DNA of 64,000 bases from Pelobacter seleniigenes DSM 18267 (GCF_000711225.1 NZ_JOMG01000002.1:1438501-1502500); one strand, 5' to 3'. Shown: positions 16,889 to 25,739, numbered from the stretch's first letter. Made by a program: numbers and translations. Notes: generated by a model not told the origin, from the sequence alone.

Positions 16889-18211
16889 TTGACCAGAAAA
16901 TCTTACCTGCTCGACACCAATGTCCTGCTTCACGATGCCAATGCCCTCTTTTCCTTCGAAGATAACGAAGTCATTCTGCCCCTCCCGGTCATTGAGGAGC
17001 TCGACCGGTTCAAGAAAGACGGCAGTGAAAACGGCCGCAATGCCCGCCAGGTATCGCGGGAGCTGGATCGGCTGCGTCAGCAGGGGGTCCTGACCAACGG
17101 CGGGGTGCCGCTCGCCAACGGCGGCCGACTGCGGGTGGTGGTTACCCGCAACAGCTGTCTCGACCAGCTGCCGCAGGAACTGCGCACCCCCTGCGTCGAT
17201 CACCAGATCCTGGCCCTGGCCCTGCAGGAAAAGCAGCGCTGCCAGGGGCTGGCCACCCTGGTCACCAAGGACATCAATCTGCGCATCAAGGCCCATGCCG
17301 TCGGCGTGCCGGTGGAAGACTATGAAACCGGCAAGGTCTCCTTGGACAACCTCTTCACCGGCATGCTGCGCTATAACCTGGTCAGCGAACAGATCGATCG
17401 CTTCTTCCAGGAACAGAAACTGAGCCATTTTGAAGATCCGCCCCCGCCGCACACCTGCCTGGTCCTCAATGCGCTGGACAATGACCGCCAGCGGGCCATC
17501 GGCCGGTATGATCCCAAAAGTAACGCGGTCCTGCCTTTGCAGAGCGCCCCGCAGGAAGGTTTCTGGGGCATCACCCCGCGTAACCTGGAACAGAAATTCG
17601 CCCTGGAACTGCTGGCCCACCCGGGTATCCACCTGGTGACCCTGCTCGGCCGGGCCGGGACCGGTAAAACCCTGCTGGCCCTGGCCGCCGGTCTGCAGAT
17701 GGTCACCGAAGCCAACGCTTATTCACGCCTGCTGGTATCACGGCCGGTCTTTCCCATGGGACGCGATCTCGGTTTTCTGCCCGGCGATGTGGAAGAGAAG
17801 CTCGCGCCCTGGATGCAGCCGATCAACGACAATCTCGACCTGCTGCTCAATGATGGGTCCGGCAAGAACAAGCAGCGCCGCCACCAGGAACTCAAAGACC
17901 TGGGGATCATCTCGGTCGAGCCCCTCACCTATATCCGCGGCCGCTCCATCCCGCGCCAGTATATGATCGTGGATGAAGCCCAGAACCTGACCCCGCACGA
18001 GGTCAAGACCATCATCACCCGCGCCGGAGAGGGGACCAAGATTGTCCTGACCGGCGACCCGGAGCAGATCGACAATCCCTATATCGATGCCTCCAGCAAC
18101 GGTCTGACCTATGTGGTCGAACGTTTCCGCGCCAATCCGTTGGCCGGCCACATCGTCCTCACCCGCGGGGAACGGTCGCCCCTGGCCAATGCCGCCTGCG
18201 AGCTGCTCTGA
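16889..18211 (+). CDS. PIN-PhoH ATPase (PhoH2/YlaK type)
   Basis: A 440-residue fusion. Residues 1-140 are a PIN nuclease domain with acidic residues in YLLDTNVLLHD, VIEELDRFKKD and LVTKDINLRIKA. Residues 230-440 are a PhoH ATPase with Walker A LLGRAGTGKTLLAL, Walker B YMIVDEAQNLT and the arginine-containing GERSPLANAACELL. PIN-PhoH proteins act as RNA helicase/RNases and are often tied to toxin-antitoxin or stress functions. The start codon is TTG at 16889-16891, fixed by AGGAGG at 16877-16882; no in-frame ATG is near. Only two bases separate it from the FRG gene. Confidence 0.93.
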   Translation: MTRKSYLLDTNVLLHDANALFSFEDNEVILPLPVIEELDRFKKDGSENGRNARQVSRELDRLRQQGVLTNGGVPLANGGRLRVVVTRNSCLDQLPQELRTPCVDHQILALALQEKQRCQGLATLVTKDINLRIKAHAVGVPVEDYETGKVSLDNLFTGMLRYNLVSEQIDRFFQEQKLSHFEDPPPPHTCLVLNALDNDRQRAIGRYDPKSNAVLPLQSAPQEGFWGITPRNLEQKFALELLAHPGIHLVTLLGRAGTGKTLLALAAGLQMVTEANAYSRLLVSRPVFPMGRDLGFLPGDVEEKLAPWMQPINDNLDLLLNDGSGKNKQRRHQELKDLGIISVEPLTYIRGRSIPRQYMIVDEAQNLTPHEVKTIITRAGEGTKIVLTGDPEQIDNPYIDASSNGLTYVVERFRANPLAGHIVLTRGERSPLANAACELL

Positions 18212-18213
18212 CC

Positions 18214-19044
18214 ATGCCCGAACTGGCGAACGATATTCGTGTCAACAGCTGGGCTCAGCTGCAGGATGAGCTGTTTGAAGATGCCTGGAACGGCGACCTG
18301 GGCCGGTTTCGTTCGCGTTACGCCTTTCGTGGCCTGTCGGACAGCGCTTACCGGCTCGAAACCACCCTGATGCGGCTGGGCGGCCCCTATCAGAGCCTGG
18401 AACGCCACCTGCTGCGCAATTTTAAAAAATACGCCCGCAGCAATGTGGTCGAGCAGGACTCGGTCTGGCACTGGCTGGCCGTGGCCCAACACTACGGCTT
18501 GCCGACCCGGCTCCTTGACTGGACCTATTCCCCCTACGTGGCGCTGCACTTTGCCACCGCCAATATCGAACGCTTTGCCACCGACGGGGTGATCTGGGCG
18601 GTCAACTACCTGCACACCCACCAGCTGCTGCCGCGTCACCTGATGGAGAAACTGGAAGAGGAGGGGGCCAACGTCTTCACCGTGGAGATGCTCTCGGCCA
18701 CCCTGACCAGCCTGCAGGAGTTCAGCGCGCCGGGCCAACAGAATTTCGCCCTGTTTTTCGAACCTCCTTCCATCGATGACCGGATCACCAACCAGTACGC
18801 CCTGTTCAGCGTCATGCCCGACCCCGTTCAGGCCCTGGACAGCTGGCTGGCCGGCCACCCGGGGTTGTGGCGGCGGATTATCATTCCGGCGCCGCTGAAG
18901 TGGGAAATCCGCGACAAGCTCGACCAGGCCAACATTTCCGAACGGGTGCTGTTCCCGGGCCTGGACGGGCTGAGTTCCTGGCTCAAGCGCCAGTACAGCC
19001 CCAAGCAGGAACTGGGACGGCTGACGCCGGCGCGGGTCGCTTAA
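18214..19044 (+). CDS. FRG-domain protein
   Basis: A 276-residue protein with the FRG domain: YAFRGLSDSAYRLETTLMRL (the namesake FRG near residue 37) and WHWLAVAQHYGLPTRLLDWT followed by SPYVALHFATA (near residues 87-118). FRG proteins are widespread among accessory and defence-related genes, and the enzymatic activity is not settled to my knowledge. It begins two bases after the PIN-PhoH stop, so both are surely one transcript. I infer a functional link with RNA processing or stress. No membrane segment is present. Confidence 0.9.
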   Translation: MPELANDIRVNSWAQLQDELFEDAWNGDLGRFRSRYAFRGLSDSAYRLETTLMRLGGPYQSLERHLLRNFKKYARSNVVEQDSVWHWLAVAQHYGLPTRLLDWTYSPYVALHFATANIERFATDGVIWAVNYLHTHQLLPRHLMEKLEEEGANVFTVEMLSATLTSLQEFSAPGQQNFALFFEPPSIDDRITNQYALFSVMPDPVQALDSWLAGHPGLWRRIIIPAPLKWEIRDKLDQANISERVLFPGLDGLSSWLKRQYSPKQELGRLTPARVA

Positions 19045-19147
19045 TCAGCGGGCCACCAGCCTGGGCACATCATATTCTTACATAGCTCTCATCTGCGCCT
19101 AATTTAACTCTCCATAATTAATAAAAACGCCAAAGATGGAGAATAAG

Positions 19148-21568
19148 ATGGCTCAAGTCGATCTACACGTACATTCCAAGTATTCCAATCATCCTTCTGA
19201 GTGGTTCCTGCAGCGCCTCGGTGCCTCCGAGTCCTATACCGAACCGGAAACGGTCTACAAGATGGCCCGCAAACGCGGCATGGATTTTGTGACCATCACC
19301 GACCACAACCGCATCAAAGCCTCCCTGGAGCTGGTCAAGAAACATCCCAAACACTGCTTCACCGGGGTGGAGTCGACCGCTTATTTTCCCGAGGACAACT
19401 GCAAGGTCCACATCCTGATTTACGGCCTGGATCGTGAGCAGTTCGGAAAAATCCAGAAAAAACGCCTGAATATCTACAAGCTGCGCGATTATCTCCAGCA
19501 AGAGGATCTTGCCTGCGTGGTCGCCCATGCCACCTATTCGGTCAACGGCAAGCTGACCCTCGATCATCTGGAAAAGCTGATCCTGCTGTTCAACAATTTC
19601 GAAGGGCGCAACGGCAGCCGCAGCATTCTCAACAACGATGTCCTGTCGCGGGTCTTGCTCGAGCTGACTGCGGAGGACATCGCCCGGCTGCAGCAAAAAC
19701 ACGGCATTGAGCCCTGGGGACCAAGCCCCTGGCGCAAAGCCCTGAGCGGCGGCTCCGACGATCACGCCGGCTTTTTCATTGCCAAAACCTGCACTGAAGC
19801 AGAGGCGGCAACCCCGCAGGAATTCATCGAACAGATCAAGCAGGGGCGGCTGCGGCCGCGCGGCCGGCAGAACAATTTCCAGGGGCTGACCTTTGCCATC
19901 TACAAGATCGCCTTTGATTTCTCCCAGCACAAAAGCACCGCCTTTGCCCAGTCGACCTTGAGCGATATGACCCGCTACCTGTTCAGCGACCAGCGCCTCA
20001 GCTTCAAGGACCGGCTGCGCCTGAGCAAGATGAAATCACAGAAGAACAACGCCATCTACCAGAACATCGTCAAACTGGTGGAAACCAGCCGAACCCTCGA
20101 CCATGACGATATCGATTCGCGCCTCGACCTGCTCTACGAGTGCATTGGCGACATTTCCGATCAGTACTTCCGCTCGCTCCTCGAATCCCTCAATACCAAC
20201 ATTGCAGAAATGGACATCATCCGCATCATTCAGGGCCTCTCTTCGAGTATTCCCGGGGTCTTTCTGTCGGTGCCGTTCTTTTCCGCCTTCCGCCACATGT
20301 TCGGCGACCGCCAGCTGATCAACGATCTCGACGCCAGCCTGAGCAAGCAGGCCACCCCAAGTAACAAGCGGATTCTCTGGCTGACCGACACCCTGACCGA
20401 TCTCAACGGCGTCTCCATGACCCTGCAGACCATCGGTCGGCTGGCCGATGAAAAGGGTTACGACATCCGCATCATGTCGAGTCTGACCGAAGAACAGCAG
20501 CAGAGCGAACTCCCCCATTCAACCCTGGCCATTCCGCCGCTGTACAGCTTTCAGCTGCCCCATTACCAGGAGCTGAAGATCAATATGCCGTCGGTGCTGC
20601 GGATGCTGAAAATGGTTTACGACTACAATCCCGACGAGATCTACATTTCGACGCCCGGCCCGGTCGGACTGCTCGGCATGCTCATGGGGCGGATGCTCGG
20701 CACCGAGATCAAGGGGATCTACCACACCGACTTCACCATGGAAGCGGAGGCTATTGTCAATGAACCGGCGATCAGCAACATGATTGAGCAGTACAGCAAA
20801 TGGTTTTTCAATCAGTTCGACTCCCTGCTGGTCCCGACCACCGAATACATCCAGCTGCTCAAACAGCGCGGCTACCGCTACCGCCACATGGAGCTGTTCC
20901 GGCGCGGACTGCGCACCGAGCATTTCCGGCCGCTGCCCAAAGCGGACGACAACGGTCCCTGGAACCCCAAACTGCTTTATGTCGGTCGGATCTCCAAAGA
21001 CAAGAACCTGGATTTCCTGATGCATGCCTACCGCCAGGTCAGAATCATGCATCCAGACGTCAGTTTGACCATCGCCGGAACCGGCCCCTATCTGGAAGAA
21101 CTGCGGGAAGACTGCAGCGACATGCCGGAAGTCGTTTTTCGCGGCCGGGTTGCCTACGACCAGTTACCCGAGCTGTACAACAGCCACGACCTGTTTGTGT
21201 TCCCGAGTACCACGGAAACCTTCGGCATGGTGGTCCTCGAGGCCCAGGCCTGCGGCCTGCCCGCCCTGGTTTCGGACATCGGCGGCCCCAAGGAGATTAT
21301 CGAGGACGGCACCTCCGGCTACGCCCTCAGCGTGGCCAGCGCCACCCCCTGGGCGCAATGTATCAGCGATCTGCTCACCGACCTGGCCAGCGGCGGTGAG
21401 CTCTGTCGTCGATTCAGCGCGGCGGCCCGCAGCCGGGTCGAAACACGCTTTTCCTGGGACAGCATCCTCCAGGATATGGTCCAGCCCGCAACCTCCCGCC
21501 ATCATCGCCAGCACCAGTCGTCTATCAAGCGGATTCTCAAACTGGCGTCCAACATGATGGTTCACTGA
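19148..21568 (+). CDS. PHP-domain phosphoesterase fused to a GT-B glycosyltransferase
   Basis: An 806-residue fusion. Residues 1-240 form a PHP metallo-phosphoesterase: VDLHVHSKYS, FVTITDHNRI, GVESTAYF, VVAHAT and GGSDDHAG provide the expected metal-binding His/Asp/Glu. Residues 400-780 form a family-4-like GT-B transferase: WLTDTLTDLNGVSMTLQT, KLLYVGRISKDKNLDFLM, the nucleotide-sugar site FPSTTETFGMVVLEAQACG, and PALVSDIGGPKEII. The start at 19148 is fixed by GGAG six bases upstream. It probably modifies a lipid or surface glycan, with the PHP part removing a phosphate. It is followed after 3 bp by the radical SAM gene. Confidence 0.92.
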   Translation: MAQVDLHVHSKYSNHPSEWFLQRLGASESYTEPETVYKMARKRGMDFVTITDHNRIKASLELVKKHPKHCFTGVESTAYFPEDNCKVHILIYGLDREQFGKIQKKRLNIYKLRDYLQQEDLACVVAHATYSVNGKLTLDHLEKLILLFNNFEGRNGSRSILNNDVLSRVLLELTAEDIARLQQKHGIEPWGPSPWRKALSGGSDDHAGFFIAKTCTEAEAATPQEFIEQIKQGRLRPRGRQNNFQGLTFAIYKIAFDFSQHKSTAFAQSTLSDMTRYLFSDQRLSFKDRLRLSKMKSQKNNAIYQNIVKLVETSRTLDHDDIDSRLDLLYECIGDISDQYFRSLLESLNTNIAEMDIIRIIQGLSSSIPGVFLSVPFFSAFRHMFGDRQLINDLDASLSKQATPSNKRILWLTDTLTDLNGVSMTLQTIGRLADEKGYDIRIMSSLTEEQQQSELPHSTLAIPPLYSFQLPHYQELKINMPSVLRMLKMVYDYNPDEIYISTPGPVGLLGMLMGRMLGTEIKGIYHTDFTMEAEAIVNEPAISNMIEQYSKWFFNQFDSLLVPTTEYIQLLKQRGYRYRHMELFRRGLRTEHFRPLPKADDNGPWNPKLLYVGRISKDKNLDFLMHAYRQVRIMHPDVSLTIAGTGPYLEELREDCSDMPEVVFRGRVAYDQLPELYNSHDLFVFPSTTETFGMVVLEAQACGLPALVSDIGGPKEIIEDGTSGYALSVASATPWAQCISDLLTDLASGGELCRRFSAAARSRVETRFSWDSILQDMVQPATSRHHRQHQSSIKRILKLASNMMVH

Positions 21569-21571
21569 CCC

Positions 21572-22855
21572 ATGGCGTTCCTCTCCAACAGCGCAGCCGC
21601 CGCCAGGGTCAGCGGTCGGCTGCTGTTCAAAAAACGCGTTCCCGGTCAGCTGGTCATTCAATATACCGATCATTGCAACGCCAGTTGCCCACAGTGCGGC
21701 ATGCGAACCAGCAATAAATTCCCGCGCGCCACGCTGGAAAAAGCCCGCGCCAAAAAAATCATTCGCCACGCTGCAGCCAAGGGGATTTCAGCGCTCTCCT
21801 TCACCGGCGGCGAGCCTTTTCTGTTCCTCGATCAAATCTGCCAGCTGGCGACCTATGCGGGAAACTGCGGCATCCGCTACATTCGCACCGGCACCAATGG
21901 CTATCTGTTCCGTAATTCCGCCCAGGCCGGTTTCACCGACCGGATCAGACGCATCGCCGACCAACTGGCCGCAACCCCGATCCGCAACATCTGGGTCAGC
22001 CTTGACTCCTCGGACGTCGCCACACATGAACAGATGCGCGGCCTGCCCGGGGTGGTGCGCGGCATTGAAAAAGCCCTGCCGATCTTTGCCGAGCGCGGCC
22101 TCTACCTCTCCGCCAACCTCGGCATCAACCGCAATTTTGCCGGGGTAAAGCACGACCGCGAGCGCCTCGAATACGCTGATTTTTTGCGCGGCTTCGACCG
22201 CTTCTACAGTTTTGTCCACGACCTCGGCTTTACCATCGCCAATGTCTGCTACCCCATGTACAGCGCGCCGGACCAGGCCCCTGCGGAAGCGGTTTATGCC
22301 GCCACCGCCGCCGACCGGGTCGTCTACTTCAGCACGGCTGAAAAGCTGGAGCTGTTTCAGGCCCTGTCCGACTGCATCCCGAACCACCGCGACAAACTGC
22401 GTATTTTCACCCCCCGCTGCAGCATTCACGCCCTGCTCAAACAGTACCAGGGGCATGCAGAGTTAAGCTCGCCCTGCCGGGGCGGCAAGGACTTTTTCTT
22501 TGTCGACAGTGCCAGTGGCCAGACCTTCCCCTGCGGTTATCGCGGGGAGGAGAAGCTTGGTTTCATGTGGGAACTGGACACGACCAGCTGTGCAACGTCG
22601 ACCCCTTGCCGCCGCTGCGACTGGGAATGTTTCCGCGACCCTTCGGAACTGTTCGCCCCCCTGCTGCAAATACGCCAGTCTCCGCTCCAGCTGCTGCGCC
22701 GGCTGTGTGCCGATCCCAGTTTCTTCAAACTCTGGCTGGAAGACCTGCTCTACTACCGCGCCTGCCACTATTTCAACGGTCGCATTGCCCCCAACTCACA
22801 ACGTCTGGAAAGCTGGCAGCAGCTTCAGCCGACCATCTCCGGCAGCACATTCTGA
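21572..22855 (+). CDS. Radical SAM enzyme with additional C-terminal cysteines
   Basis: A 427-residue protein. The [4Fe-4S]/SAM motif is CNASCPQC near residue 34, followed by LSFTGGEPFLFL, the usual GGE step. The C-terminal part has further cysteines (ELSSPCRGG, QTFPCGYRG, TPCRRCDWECF) that could hold a second iron-sulfur cluster, like a SPASM or twitch domain. The substrate is unknown. It sits 3 bp after the PHP-glycosyltransferase gene, so the two probably act on the same molecule, perhaps a glycolipid or hopanoid-like headgroup. That substrate guess is speculative. Confidence 0.88.
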   Translation: MAFLSNSAAAARVSGRLLFKKRVPGQLVIQYTDHCNASCPQCGMRTSNKFPRATLEKARAKKIIRHAAAKGISALSFTGGEPFLFLDQICQLATYAGNCGIRYIRTGTNGYLFRNSAQAGFTDRIRRIADQLAATPIRNIWVSLDSSDVATHEQMRGLPGVVRGIEKALPIFAERGLYLSANLGINRNFAGVKHDRERLEYADFLRGFDRFYSFVHDLGFTIANVCYPMYSAPDQAPAEAVYAATAADRVVYFSTAEKLELFQALSDCIPNHRDKLRIFTPRCSIHALLKQYQGHAELSSPCRGGKDFFFVDSASGQTFPCGYRGEEKLGFMWELDTTSCATSTPCRRCDWECFRDPSELFAPLLQIRQSPLQLLRRLCADPSFFKLWLEDLLYYRACHYFNGRIAPNSQRLESWQQLQPTISGSTF

Positions 22856-23072
22856 CCGCTGATGGCTTTGCTGGCATTCCTGACTTGCAAAGTATAAAAA
22901 TTAGCCGCCAGCCTCGGAGCGAATTAACCACGGATCTTGGCAAACCAAGTGAGTCGGGGCTTGTCGCGGCAATCGTTCAACAGTCAATTAGGAAATTTTG
23001 CAATGAGCTGCAGAGGGGGACGGCATTTTTTTAAAAATTTTCAGGACCAAACTGGGCGATTGAATATTGAAT

Positions 23073-23115
23073 AAGTTCGGGCTCCGCTTAGACGGTGGAA
23101 GCGGAGCCCGAACTT
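23073..23115. terminator. Long perfect hairpin between convergent genes
   Basis: AAGTTCGGGCTCCGCTT (23073-23089) is perfectly complementary to 23099-23115, a 17-bp stem with a 9-base loop. It stands just beyond the 3' end of the calcium-repeat lipoprotein gene and 220 bp after the radical SAM gene, and is the likely two-way terminator although its T-runs are short. The rest of 22856-23127 shows no gene. Confidence 0.65.
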
Positions 23116-23127
23116 TCATGCAAGATC

Positions 23128-24474
23128 CTACATGTGCCCCATTCGGCCGCGGTGCGGCCACTGGTAATTGTTATTGAGCTGATTCATGCCGCCCATGCCG
23201 GTCATGATTCCGGAGTTATAGGAGACAGAGGTGATATCGTTGATTGCATCGCCATTGGCGTCTCTGAAAACATCGTTGACTCCATCACCATTCAAATCAA
23301 CCCAGCCAAAGCATTGGCGGAAAGCATTGCCGCTTGCATCATCGATCCCGTTGCCGTCAGTATCGATGTGGTGCCCCATATAGCCGTAGCGGTAAGGCAT
23401 CCGGTTGCCCAGGTCGTTGATCCCGTCGCCGTTGGCATCGACAAAGCGGTCGTTAATTCCGTCGCCGTTGGCATCGACAAAACCGAATCCGTGAGCATAG
23501 CTGGTCTGAACGATGTCATTGACTCCATCACCATTCTCATCGACGAACTGGTCGTTAATCCCGTCGCCGTTTTTATCGGTAAAGTAATCGTTGATCCCAT
23601 CCTGGTTTAAATCAACCCAGCCCGGCATGGCCATGTAGGGTTTGCCAGTGACATCGTTAATCCCATCGCCATTGCTGTCGACAAAGCGGTCATTGATTCC
23701 GTCACCGTTCGCATCGACATAGCCGACTCCGTAGCTGTAGGGCATCCCCGATAAGTCCCCGATCCCATCGCCATTGGCGTCGACGAACCGGTCATTGATC
23801 CCGTCGCCGTTGGCGTCGATGTAACCGAAACCATGTCCATAGGGCAGGCCCGTCACATCATTGATCCCATCACCGTTGGCATCGGTAAAGCGATCATTGA
23901 CGCCGTCGTGGTTGTTATCGACATAACCGAGTTCCTGCATATAGGAATACCCGGCATAGCGGCCGTTCTGATCGCAGATCCCATCGCCGTTCGCATCGCT
24001 GAAGTTGTCATTGATCCCGTCGCCGTCTTCGTCGATGAATCCGAAATGATAGCCGTTAAAACCGGTAAAGTCGCTGATCATCCCATTAGCGATAGTTATC
24101 GTGCCGAAATCCAGGCCGCGGCTTTCGCGGATGCGAAAAGGAAATTCAAAGTTTGTGGTGCTTCCGTTCGCCTGCCAATAAAGGGAATGGTCTCCGTCAG
24201 GAATATCCGCAATGGTGAAGTCGCCATCTGGCCCAACCATAATCGGGATTGTTGAATTATCCAGATAGAGCATGGTCGGGACATCCGCCTGAACGGCTGC
24301 AGGGGAGAAAAAATTGCTCAGTGCTTGCGCTACGCTTGGCTGATCCTGCAAGGTTCCGGAGACGCTCGCAGATTGCAGGGGGTGGCTGTCGGAGCCGCCG
24401 CCACAGCCGGTTAACAGGACCATGTTGGCAACGATGAATAAACCCAGGATGACTACTCTTCTTTGGTAAGACAC
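23128..24474 (-). CDS. Lipoprotein with thrombospondin-type-3-like calcium-binding repeats
   Basis: A 448-residue exported protein. The start is a GTG at 24472-24474 after CAGGAGAG. The signal peptide ends in lipobox LLTGC (Cys24), so the protein should be lipid-anchored. Residues 150-420 consist of more than a dozen units of the form DxNGDGxNDxF, the calcium-binding loop of type-3 thrombospondin and dockerin/EF-hand-like repeats, alternating with aromatic spacers such as GYVDANGDGINDRF. The stretch before it (TMLYLDNSTIPIMVGPDGDF) looks like a small beta domain. It probably lies on the cell surface and is rigidified by Ca2+. The repeats make the DNA internally repetitive too. Confidence 0.88.
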   Translation of the reverse strand: MSYQRRVVILGLFIVANMVLLTGCGGGSDSHPLQSASVSGTLQDQPSVAQALSNFFSPAAVQADVPTMLYLDNSTIPIMVGPDGDFTIADIPDGDHSLYWQANGSTTNFEFPFRIRESRGLDFGTITIANGMISDFTGFNGYHFGFIDEDGDGINDNFSDANGDGICDQNGRYAGYSYMQELGYVDNNHDGVNDRFTDANGDGINDVTGLPYGHGFGYIDANGDGINDRFVDANGDGIGDLSGMPYSYGVGYVDANGDGINDRFVDSNGDGINDVTGKPYMAMPGWVDLNQDGINDYFTDKNGDGINDQFVDENGDGVNDIVQTSYAHGFGFVDANGDGINDRFVDANGDGINDLGNRMPYRYGYMGHHIDTDGNGIDDASGNAFRQCFGWVDLNGDGVNDVFRDANGDAINDITSVSYNSGIMTGMGGMNQLNNNYQWPHRGRMGHM

Positions 24475-24499
24475 GTTATCTCTCCTGTTGTTTGACTAT

Positions 24500-24530
24500 G
24501 AGGTTCCGGTTGGTGATTCACCGGAACCTC
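24500..24530. terminator. Hairpin between the ZraP-like gene and the calcium-repeat lipoprotein gene
   Basis: GAGGTTCCGGT (24500-24510) pairs perfectly with ACCGGAACCTC (24520-24530). It lies 26 bp upstream of the lipoprotein start and about 95 bp after the ZraP-like stop, so it may be a terminator, an attenuator or a leader structure. The lipoprotein gene may thus be partly uncoupled from the sigma-54 transcript. Confidence 0.5.
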
Positions 24531-24625
24531 GTTCATGAGCCCTGATACGATGATTTTTATTCTGAGGATCGGTTCAAAATCCTGCTGCCTGGTTGCCTGC
24601 CCGGACGGCAGGCCCGGCTGGCGGA

Positions 24626-25162
24626 TTAATCCCGCCAGCAGTAGCTGTCGTCATCGTTCATCATATAGCCGCGTCCCATGTGCCCCCGGTCATGGCCATG
24701 CTCCATCCACCCCATGTGATGATCGTCATCACCATTAAAGGCGCAATTGTACCAACCTGTGTTGCCCTGGGCCAGCAACCCGCCGGATTCGCTATTCGCC
24801 TTATCCAGCAAGTCCCGATACTGCTGCTCAAGATTGCCGATAGCGGCCTCAAGCTGTTTCAAATCGCCAACCGTAGTGCTGTCGTTGGCCCTGGCGGTCT
24901 GGTATTCGGTGCTTTTTTGGTCGATGGCGGTTTGCAGTTGCTGTAACTGATCGGCATATTTGGCCTTGACCGCGGCAACTTTCTGTTGCTGTTCGGCGGT
25001 CAGTTGGGTTTGGCTATTGGTTGCGCCATAACCAGCTGCCCGGCCAGTTCCCCGGCCATCCCGGTCATAATAGCCGCAGGCAAGACTTGCTGTTGAAATT
25101 GCGAGGAGGGCAAAAATTGTCGTAAAAACGATGAAGTGACGTTTGGCTTTGGTTGTTTTCAT
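24626..25162 (-). CDS. Periplasmic ZraP/CpxP/Spy-like metal-stress protein
   Basis: A 178-residue protein with a signal peptide (about 1-28). The middle is a long helical region (about 52-125: LTAEQQQKVAAVKAKYADQL and onward) like the ZraP/CpxP/Spy helical-hairpin chaperones. The C-terminal tail is rich in His, Asp and Met (GDDDHHMGWMEHGHDRGHMG), as in metal-binding ZraP. Family members are zinc- or copper-induced periplasmic chaperones. It is the third gene of a leftward cluster starting at the sigma-54 promoter at 25724-25739; E. coli zraP is also sigma-54 dependent, which supports the assignment. GGAGAACGACC precedes the ATG. Confidence 0.82.
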   Translation of the reverse strand: MKTTKAKRHFIVFTTIFALLAISTASLACGYYDRDGRGTGRAAGYGATNSQTQLTAEQQQKVAAVKAKYADQLQQLQTAIDQKSTEYQTARANDSTTVGDLKQLEAAIGNLEQQYRDLLDKANSESGGLLAQGNTGWYNCAFNGDDDHHMGWMEHGHDRGHMGRGYMMNDDDSYCWRD

Positions 25163-25186
25163 GGTCGTTCTCCTTTTTGAAAAGCG

Positions 25187-25507
25187 TTATTTTGCTGGAG
25201 CGCCGGACGCGCTGGTTTGCTGCGTCTGGTGCTCGTTGCAGTAGGGACAAAACTGCCAGTCGTATTCGATAATGCGACTGCAATTCGGACAATTGTGCTT
25301 CAGTGCTTCACCGCAGTGCGGGCAGCGGAAATAACTTGCCTGAACTGAGCCCGAGCATTTCGGGCAACTCAGGTGAGGTGCGACCACTGTGGGCCTTTTC
25401 TGCATTTGCCAGAGAATGATCGCAATAATAATGAGTATGAATAATCCGGGCATAAACCAGCCTCCAAAGTGCCATCCCCCCCACGAAAATCCGTAGTTAC
25501 AGAACAT
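25187..25507 (-). CDS. Single-pass membrane protein with double zinc ribbon
   Basis: A 106-residue protein beginning MFCNYGFSWGG at 25507, where GGAGAAGG lies upstream; an in-frame extension would run into the next gene. One membrane helix (about 18-34, GLFILIIIAIILWQM) is followed by four CxxC pairs: CPKC, CPHC, CPNC and CPYC, which form one or two zinc ribbons in the cytoplasm. It ends in a short Gln/Thr/Ser tail. The function is unknown. It is between a 55-residue lipoprotein gene and the ZraP-like gene in the sigma-54 cluster. Confidence 0.82.
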   Translation of the reverse strand: MFCNYGFSWGGWHFGGWFMPGLFILIIIAIILWQMQKRPTVVAPHLSCPKCSGSVQASYFRCPHCGEALKHNCPNCSRIIEYDWQFCPYCNEHQTQQTSASGAPAK

Positions 25508-25518
25508 GGTGCCTTCTC

Positions 25519-25686
25519 CTAGTAGCGGTGATGGCCGTAGCCGTAGCTCTCCGCATGGTGTCCGCCATGCCCCCAGTAAGAATAGGGTCCAGGCCCATAA
25601 CCGCACCAGGGACCCCACGGAGCACAGGCTGAAAGCAGCAACAGGCTGCCGGCGAGAAGAATAAGTATCAAAATGGTTTTCAACAT
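25519..25686 (-). CDS. Small lipoprotein rich in Gly, Tyr and His
   Basis: A 55-residue lipoprotein: MLKTILILILLAGSLLLLSAC gives lipobox LSAC with Cys21 (shown here as MLKTILILILLAGSL then LLLSAC). The mature part is only about 35 residues and dense in Gly, Tyr, Trp and His (GPYSYWGHGGHHAESYGYGH), suggesting a loose metal-binding peptide at the membrane. GGAGTTCGTT precedes the ATG at 25684-25686. It is the first gene after the sigma-54 promoter. Larger in-frame starts upstream have no ribosome site. Confidence 0.8.
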   Translation of the reverse strand: MLKTILILILLAGSLLLLSACAPWGPWCGYGPGPYSYWGHGGHHAESYGYGHHRY

Positions 25687-25723
25687 AACGAACTCCTTGT
25701 CGTGATTGTTGCTCTCAACTAAG

Positions 25724-25739
25724 AGCAACCAGGGTGCCA
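25724..25739 (-). promoter_or_regulatory. Sigma-54 (RpoN) promoter of the leftward metal-stress cluster
   Basis: On the minus strand the sequence is TGGCAC-CCTGG-TTGCT: the -24 GG and -12 GC are exactly 10 bp apart, matching the TGGCAC-N5-TTGCW consensus in full. Transcription would begin near 25713, 27 bp before the small lipoprotein ATG. The downstream half also lies in an 8-bp inverted repeat (25708-25715 with 25722-25729). The promoter needs an NtrC-type activator, which is not encoded in this window. Confidence 0.88.

Noticed and set aside
22567-23034. Open frame overlapping the radical SAM gene end and running into the intergenic region
   Set aside because: Starts inside the radical SAM gene in another frame without a ribosome site; its downstream part has no recognisable protein character.
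23200-24060. Regular DNA-level repetition suggestive of a CRISPR or tandem array
   Set aside because: The periodicity comes from the coding repeats DxNGDGxND of the lipoprotein gene; units vary in length and no spacer/repeat alternation exists.
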